Shown here: one piece after another, positions 60,267-64,000 of the stretch
Position numbering within the stretch: position 1 is the first letter of the stretch
Layout of the letters: each line of letters opens with the position of its first letter
Assembly: GCA_947455595.1 (NCBI GenBank)
Contig: CANGOP010000005.1
Coordinates: 1 to 64,000 of the forward strand
Length of the DNA stretch: 64,000 nt
DNA from: Gammaproteobacteria bacterium
Lineage (GTDB): Bacteria > Pseudomonadota > Gammaproteobacteria > Steroidobacterales > Steroidobacteraceae
Direction: 5' to 3'
Made by a program: the position numbers and the translations under genes
The notes under the pieces: model-generated
Seen by the model: only the letters and a program-made list of their open reading frames with translations
Database searches by the model: none
Told to the model about the DNA's origin: nothing

Positions 60267-61150
60267 TGTTGCCTGATGAATACGAACAGGTCCGTTTGCG
60301 CGTCGCTGCCGGGGTGCGCGCATTGGAGCGCGCGCTCAGCGAACTCACGACAGCGCTATCGCACCGGGAGACATGGATCTGTGGGCAGGCTGCAACTGAA
60401 CGGGCGAACCGCCAGGCGATCTGTGATGCCTACGCGACCATCGATCTTGGAATGGAAGACGCTCCCAATCAGTCCGTGGTGGTCTTAGGCGCCGCCGCAG
60501 TGGATCGAACCGTGCTGAAGCTGGCGGAACAGGTCAACCAACTGAAGGCCGAATTGCGGACTGAATGCGCACCTTTGCAGCGTATTCGGCGGCGCGTGCC
60601 CCGCAAGGAAGGTGGTACGGAAGCCATACCGGTGGTGCGGGCTATCCTTCGGTCTATCCAACGCAGTGAATTGAATCTGCTCGCGGCCTACCGAAAAATT
60701 CCGATACTTGGTGCCCAGCCCATTAGCATTGCGTACACACGCGCGCGAACCCGGGCGGTATATCGCAAAACCGTCGCCCAAATCGGCGACCTACTGCAAC
60801 AGAGCGACGCCCCAGCGGCGGTTCGGGACCGGGCGCGACTGGAAGGATTGCGTGCATCGGAGACGCACCTCGCGCTCGTCAGAGACCACTACGAAAATAT
60901 CCGCGCGAACATTGTGTACGACGGGCTCGATCGTCGAGGCCGCGGACGCATCATGATCTCCGCAGAACTCCCCATCCTCTTTCTACAGAAAACGGGCGCT
61001 GCCCCACCCCGGATCCAGTTCCCGGAAGACGTCGCCGATGGTGGCAAGCCGGCCCGCAAGCCGCGTCGTTCGTTGATCGAGCCGGAACCGTGGCTCGAAT
61101 CGTTGCCCGTACACCGATACAACGCACCGACAACGCGAACTCGGACCTGA
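60260..61150 (+). CDS. DNA replication terminus site-binding (Tus)-like protein
   Basis: A 296-residue basic protein (E. coli Tus is 309). Residues about 138-180 (LNLLAAYRKIPILG ... VYRKTVAQIGDLLQ) line up by eye with the Tus segment LITLNAYRTLTVL ... DEVLAQLEKSL. The C-terminal part has the Tus-like order of a hydrophobic strand (ISAELPILFLQ), an acidic turn, a basic stretch and a PEPWLESLPVHRY ending like PLRLIIPRLHLYV. Tus binds Ter sites and stops replication forks from one side. In an ungapped alignment the lock residue His144 of Tus falls on Ser132 here, so polarity may work differently. ATG 60260 or 60266; neither has a ribosome site. Divergent from the amidohydrolase. Identification rests on distant similarity. 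Confidence 0.6.
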   Translation: MYMLPDEYEQVRLRVAAGVRALERALSELTTALSHRETWICGQAATERANRQAICDAYATIDLGMEDAPNQSVVVLGAAAVDRTVLKLAEQVNQLKAELRTECAPLQRIRRRVPRKEGGTEAIPVVRAILRSIQRSELNLLAAYRKIPILGAQPISIAYTRARTRAVYRKTVAQIGDLLQQSDAPAAVRDRARLEGLRASETHLALVRDHYENIRANIVYDGLDRRGRGRIMISAELPILFLQKTGAAPPRIQFPEDVADGGKPARKPRRSLIEPEPWLESLPVHRYNAPTTRTRT

Positions 61151-61193
61151 ATCGGAAACGGCCATCGCAGGGCCAACTCGCCTCGATCAGAGA

Positions 61194-61403
61194 TCAATAA
61201 TGCGGCGGAATCTCGAACTGGGTTGCCGACGCAGCGCCTGAGTCGCCGCTCAGGTGATCCATCAGCCGGCGATAGCGATCCACCTGCCGCTCGAGCAACT
61301 GCTGCTGCGTGACCAACTCCTCCGACAGCTTTATGACGGTGTCCTCTAGATGCGCAATGCGCACCTCGAGCATCTCAATCCGTGCGTCTAGTCCATCCGA
61401 CAT
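61194..61403 (-). CDS. slyX: SlyX family protein
   Basis: A 69-residue protein of the SlyX family. Most of the chain (about 5-50, DARIEMLEVRIAHLEDTVIKLSEELVTQQQLLERQVDRYRRLMDHL) is a heptad-patterned coiled coil, followed by a tail ending F-E-I-P-P-H-Y, where PPHY is the SlyX hallmark. The role is unknown beyond its frequent linkage to SlyD in enterobacteria. It lies 21 bases after the cupin gene on the same strand, so the two may be co-transcribed, and is convergent with the Tus-like gene. Confidence 0.88.
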   Translation of the reverse strand: MSDGLDARIEMLEVRIAHLEDTVIKLSEELVTQQQLLERQVDRYRRLMDHLSGDSGAASATQFEIPPHY

Positions 61404-61424
61404 CTGGTCTACCTATCCCGCGAG

Positions 61425-61700
61425 TCAGCGCAGTTCGATCTCCACGAAAGCGAATTCGTGGTCATTGACGTTAATGACATTGTGAGACACACCCGCCGGC
61501 CGGGCATAGGAAGCCCCTACTTGCAGGCTCACATCACGGATACCTGCAGGCTCCACGAGTCGCAACGTGCCGGCCGTCAGCGGCACGACCACATAATCGT
61601 GCTGATGCACGTGCGCGCCGGTCTCCGCACCCGGAGCAAACTCCCAGCGAGTGACGATGACTCTCTCGTTATCAACCTGAACGGTGCCGACAGCTTGCAT
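61425..61700 (-). CDS. Small cupin-domain protein
   Basis: A 91-residue single-cupin protein. The first cupin motif is visible as FAPGAETGAHVHQHDYVVVPLTAGTLRLVE (about 21-50), with His residues at the usual metal positions (HVHQHDY); the second motif is YARPAGVSHNVINVNDHEFAFVEIEL. Small cupins of this type are sensors, isomerases or dioxygenase-like proteins; no function can be read here. It is divergent from ahpC, whose OxyR-type site lies 64 bases upstream of this start, and is followed by slyX. Confidence 0.8.
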   Translation of the reverse strand: MQAVGTVQVDNERVIVTRWEFAPGAETGAHVHQHDYVVVPLTAGTLRLVEPAGIRDVSLQVGASYARPAGVSHNVINVNDHEFAFVEIELR

Positions 61701-61763
61701 GGGTTGCCTCCTCGAACCGTGCCCACCGTACCACGATGGGTCCGTCGCAGCTCAGACGATGCA

Positions 61764-61800
61764 ATAGCCTTTATCTATCACTGGGATCGTAAAGATTCAT
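61764..61800 (+). promoter_or_regulatory. OxyR-type binding site upstream of ahpC
   Basis: The 37-base stretch follows the OxyR pattern of four spaced tetramers: ATAG (61764-61767), seven bases, CTAT (61775-61778), seven bases, ATCG (61786-61789), seven bases, TCAT (61797-61800). The first half-site pair is exact at both tetramers and both pairs keep the A of the ATAGntnnnanCTAT consensus; the second pair is degenerate. It ends 86 bases before the ahpC ATG, a normal place for OxyR activation. No oxyR gene is in the window. Confidence 0.65.
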
Positions 61801-61885
61801 TTCATTAATTATTCCGGTCACGCCAAACTCTCTCCCGCAAACACTTTGCACCCCCTCAAAACGGTTTCAGTTAGGAGTGATTCAA

Positions 61886-62449
61886 ATGTCGATCATCAAC
61901 AGCACGATTAAGCCCTTCAAGGCAACCGCCTTCCACCAGGGCAAGTTCGTCGATCTCACGGAAGCCTCGTTGAAGGGCAAGTGGTCGGTCGTTGTGTTCT
62001 ACCCAGCAGACTTCACCTTCGTTTGCCCAACCGAGCTCGGCGACCTCGCCGACAACTACGCGCACTTCCAGAAACTCGGCGTTGAGGTATACGGCGTCTC
62101 GACGGATACCCATTTCACCCACAAGGCGTGGCACGACACCTCGGAAACCATCAAGAAGGTGCAATACCCGCTCGTCGGCGACCCGACCGGCACCCTGGCG
62201 CGCAACTTCGACGTCATGATCGAGGAAGAAGGCTTGGCGCTCCGTGGCACCTTCGTGATCAACCCCGAGGGCCAGATCAAGGTCGCCGAGATCCATGACC
62301 TGGGTATCGGCCGTGATGCGTCGGAACTTCTGCGCAAGGTCAAGGCAGCTCAGTACGTTGCCGAGCACCCGGGCGAAGCCTGCCCGGCCAAGTGGACTCC
62401 GGGTGAGAAGACCCTGACCCCTTCGCTCGACCTGGTCGGCAAGATCTGA
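61886..62449 (+). CDS. ahpC: Alkyl hydroperoxide reductase subunit C (peroxiredoxin)
   Basis: A 187-residue typical 2-Cys peroxiredoxin, the same length as E. coli AhpC. The peroxidatic Cys47 is in [15 protein letters not shown] and the resolving Cys166 in [10 protein letters not shown]; the C-terminus VGKI is the usual AhpC end. It reduces H2O2 and organic hydroperoxides and is recycled by AhpF, encoded 60 bases downstream. ATG 61886 has TTAGGAG upstream; an earlier in-frame start at 61877 is not needed. An OxyR-type site lies upstream and a strong hairpin separates it from ahpF. It would also detoxify H2O2 made by sarcosine oxidase encoded in this window. Confidence 0.97.
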   Translation: MSIINSTIKPFKATAFHQGKFVDLTEASLKGKWSVVVFYPADFTFVCPTELGDLADNYAHFQKLGVEVYGVSTDTHFTHKAWHDTSETIKKVQYPLVGDPTGTLARNFDVMIEEEGLALRGTFVINPEGQIKVAEIHDLGIGRDASELLRKVKAAQYVAEHPGEACPAKWTPGEKTLTPSLDLVGKI

Positions 62450-62459
62450 CGACCGCACA

Positions 62460-62483
62460 GGCCCCGGCCAATCGGCCGGGGCC
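62460..62483 (+). terminator. GC-rich hairpin between ahpC and ahpF, probable attenuator
   Basis: GGCCCCGGCC (62460-62469) and GGCCGGGGCC (62474-62483) form a perfect 10-base stem with loop AATC, just after the ahpC stop. Only two T residues follow, so termination is probably partial. This would allow much more ahpC than ahpF, in line with the higher amounts of AhpC needed. Confidence 0.6.
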
Positions 62484-62509
62484 CTTGATGACTGTAGAAG
62501 GTGACCACC

Positions 62510-64000
62510 ATGTTAGACGCCACACTCAAAACCCAGCTCGCCGGCTACCTCGGGCGTCTCACGCAGCCGATTGAACTCGTCGCCAGCCTTGACGACTCCT
62601 CGACGGCTGATGAGATCCGTACCCTGCTGGCTGATATTGCGGATTCGTCACCCATGGTCCAGGTCATCGAATCCTCGGACGCCGCCGAATTCGTGCCATC
62701 GTTTGCTGTCCGCACCGTCGGCGGGGAGTCAAGGGTGCGTTTCGCCGGTGTTCCGCTCGGTCACGAATTTACATCCTTAGTGCTGGCGCTTCTTCAGGTG
62801 GGCGGCTACCCGCCGAAGGTAGACGCCGCGTTGATCGAACAGATCCGCGGTATCGAAGGCAACTTTGAATTCCAGACCTTCGTGTCCTTGTCCTGCCATA
62901 ACTGTCCGGATGTGGTGCAAGCGCTGAACGTGATGGCCGTGCTCAACCCCCGAATCCGACACACGATGGTGGAGGGCGGTGCGTTTCAATCCGTCGTGAC
63001 GGCACGGGATATCCTGTCGGTTCCATCCGTCTTCTTGAATGGCGAACTGTTCGGCTCTGGGCGCATGACCCTGGAGGAAATTGTCGCCAAGATCGACACC
63101 GGGGCAGAGCGCCGTCGTGCGAGCGAATTAAGTGCTCGTGCCCCGTACGACATCCTCGTGGTCGGCGGTGGACCCGCCGGGTCTGCCGCGGCGATCTACG
63201 CGGCGCGCAAGGGAATCCGCACCGGAATCGCCGCTGAGCGCTTCGGCGGCCAGGTGCTCGACACGTTGGGCATCGACAACTTCATCTCGGTGGCGCACAC
63301 GGAAGGTCCAAAGCTGGTGGTCGCACTCGAGCAGCATGTCCGAGAATACGGTGTGGACATCATGAACCTCGAGCGCGCCGAGTCGCTGGTCCCCGGCGAA
63401 TTGATCGCAGTCAAAATGAAGAGTGGTGCCGTCCTGAAGGCCCGCTCGGTGGTCCTGTCCACCGGTGCACGTTGGCGCGAAATGAACGTGCCGGGTGAGG
63501 CGCAATATCGCAACAAGGGCGTCGCCTACTGTCCGCACTGCGATGGCCCCTTGTTCAAGGGCAAGCCGGTTGCGGTCATCGGCGGCGGCAACTCCGGGGT
63601 TGAAGCCGCCATCGATCTCGCCGGCATCGTGAGTCACGTGACCGTGTTGGAGTTCGCCTCCACGTTACGTGCCGACGCTGTGCTGCTCCGTAAACTCAAG
63701 AGTTTGCCAAACGTCACGATCTTGACCGACGCGCAGTCCACCGAAGTGGTCGGCGACGGCGAACGCGTCACGGCACTGCGTTATATTCAACGCACTGACG
63801 GCAGCACGCACGAGATCTCGCTCGCGGGAATCTTCGTCCAGATTGGACTGGTCCCGAACACGGATTGGCTGAAGGGCACCGTCAAACTATCGCCGCGCGG
63901 AGAAATCGAAGTGGACCCGCGTGGAGAAACGTCCGTTCCCGGTGTGTTCGCCGCCGGAGACTGCACCACCGTTCCGTACAAGCAAATCGTGATTGCCGTA
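62510..64000 (+). CDS. ahpF: Alkyl hydroperoxide reductase subunit F (3' end outside window)
   Basis: The first 497 residues of AhpF, the flavoprotein disulfide reductase that recycles AhpC with NAD(P)H; about 25 residues are missing beyond the window edge if the length is typical (about 520). N-terminal tandem thioredoxin-fold domain with Cys129-x-x-Cys132 ([11 protein letters not shown]), the same positions as in E. coli. FAD motif [20 protein letters not shown] (about 219-238); NAD motif [17 protein letters not shown]; redox pair Cys341-x-x-Cys344 (AYCPHCDGP); final FAD block [20 protein letters not shown] 62510 follows GAAGGTGACC. Confidence 0.96.
   Translation, partial: MLDATLKTQLAGYLGRLTQPIELVASLDDSSTADEIRTLLADIADSSPMVQVIESSDAAEFVPSFAVRTVGGESRVRFAGVPLGHEFTSLVLALLQVGGYPPKVDAALIEQIRGIEGNFEFQTFVSLSCHNCPDVVQALNVMAVLNPRIRHTMVEGGAFQSVVTARDILSVPSVFLNGELFGSGRMTLEEIVAKIDTGAERRRASELSARAPYDILVVGGGPAGSAAAIYAARKGIRTGIAAERFGGQVLDTLGIDNFISVAHTEGPKLVVALEQHVREYGVDIMNLERAESLVPGELIAVKMKSGAVLKARSVVLSTGARWREMNVPGEAQYRNKGVAYCPHCDGPLFKGKPVAVIGGGNSGVEAAIDLAGIVSHVTVLEFASTLRADAVLLRKLKSLPNVTILTDAQSTEVVGDGERVTALRYIQRTDGSTHEISLAGIFVQIGLVPNTDWLKGTVKLSPRGEIEVDPRGETSVPGVFAAGDCTTVPYKQIVIAV

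Noticed and set aside
1..64000. CRISPR arrays, prophage, insertion sequences, tRNA or rRNA genes
   Set aside because: No regularly spaced repeats, transposase or phage-like proteins, or recognisable tRNA/rRNA sequence was found on reading; the window looks like ordinary chromosome with dense metabolic operons.

Overview
The window reads as chromosomal DNA from a GC-rich, aerobic, heterotrophic proteobacterium. AhpC/AhpF with an OxyR-type site, cytochrome c linked dehydrogenases, heterotetrameric sarcosine oxidase, SlyX, a YchJ-family protein, a PTS-type nag locus and a Tus-like protein together point to Gammaproteobacteria (Xanthomonadales or Steroidobacterales-like), but this is inference from gene content and no rRNA or tRNA gene is present to settle it. 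Coding density is very high, mostly in short operons with ATGA/GTGA/TGATG overlaps. No phage, insertion sequence or CRISPR array was seen.

Region 1 (1-12.9 kb) is a methylated-amine block. After the tail of an aldo/keto reductase and a decayed Fic-protein remnant comes a leftward operon: MttB-family methyltransferase, dimethylglycine/sarcosine dehydrogenase-like flavoprotein, MFS transporter. It is divergent from a TetR regulator, with a perfect palindrome between them. Rightward lie soxBDAG (sarcosine oxidase) and a LysR regulator. Together they could import a quaternary or tertiary methylamine and strip methyl groups down to glycine.

Region 2 (12.9-25.2 kb) is central carbon metabolism: a rhomboid protease, a FucP-like sugar transporter, malic enzyme MaeB, a fused-E1/E2 2-oxoacid dehydrogenase with a divergent Lrp regulator, and a Tat-exported molybdenum hydroxylase large subunit followed by a triheme cytochrome c.

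Region 3 (25.2-34.7 kb) has a YchJ-family protein, an SRAP DNA-repair protein, a five-gene leftward catabolic operon (DUF1993, methyltransferase, isochorismatase-like, FAH-like, MaoC), a class V aminotransferase, a FAD amine oxidase coupled to a YeeE/YedE sulfur permease, an SGNH-like secreted protein and a 32-residue membrane peptide.

Region 4 (34.7-46.7 kb) is scavenging of amides, peptides and amines: two exported amidohydrolases, an aminotransferase, an agmatinase-family enzyme, an exported M19 dipeptidase, an MFS transporter, and an exported SxxK serine hydrolase overlapping a second MttB-family gene.

Region 5 (46.7-57.7 kb) is a complete N-acetylglucosamine/chitobiose regulon: nagA, a SIS-domain deaminase and a GntR regulator leftward; nagX, a GH20 hexosaminidase, an EIIA-HPr-EI fusion and a PTS EIICB with an extra degenerate EIIB rightward. 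The same 14-base motif sits upstream of both arms. Region 6 (57.7-64 kb) has a cyanophycinase-like/amidohydrolase pair, a divergent Tus-like protein with a repeat-rich promoter, SlyX, a cupin, and ahpC-ahpF behind an OxyR-type site; ahpF runs off the window.
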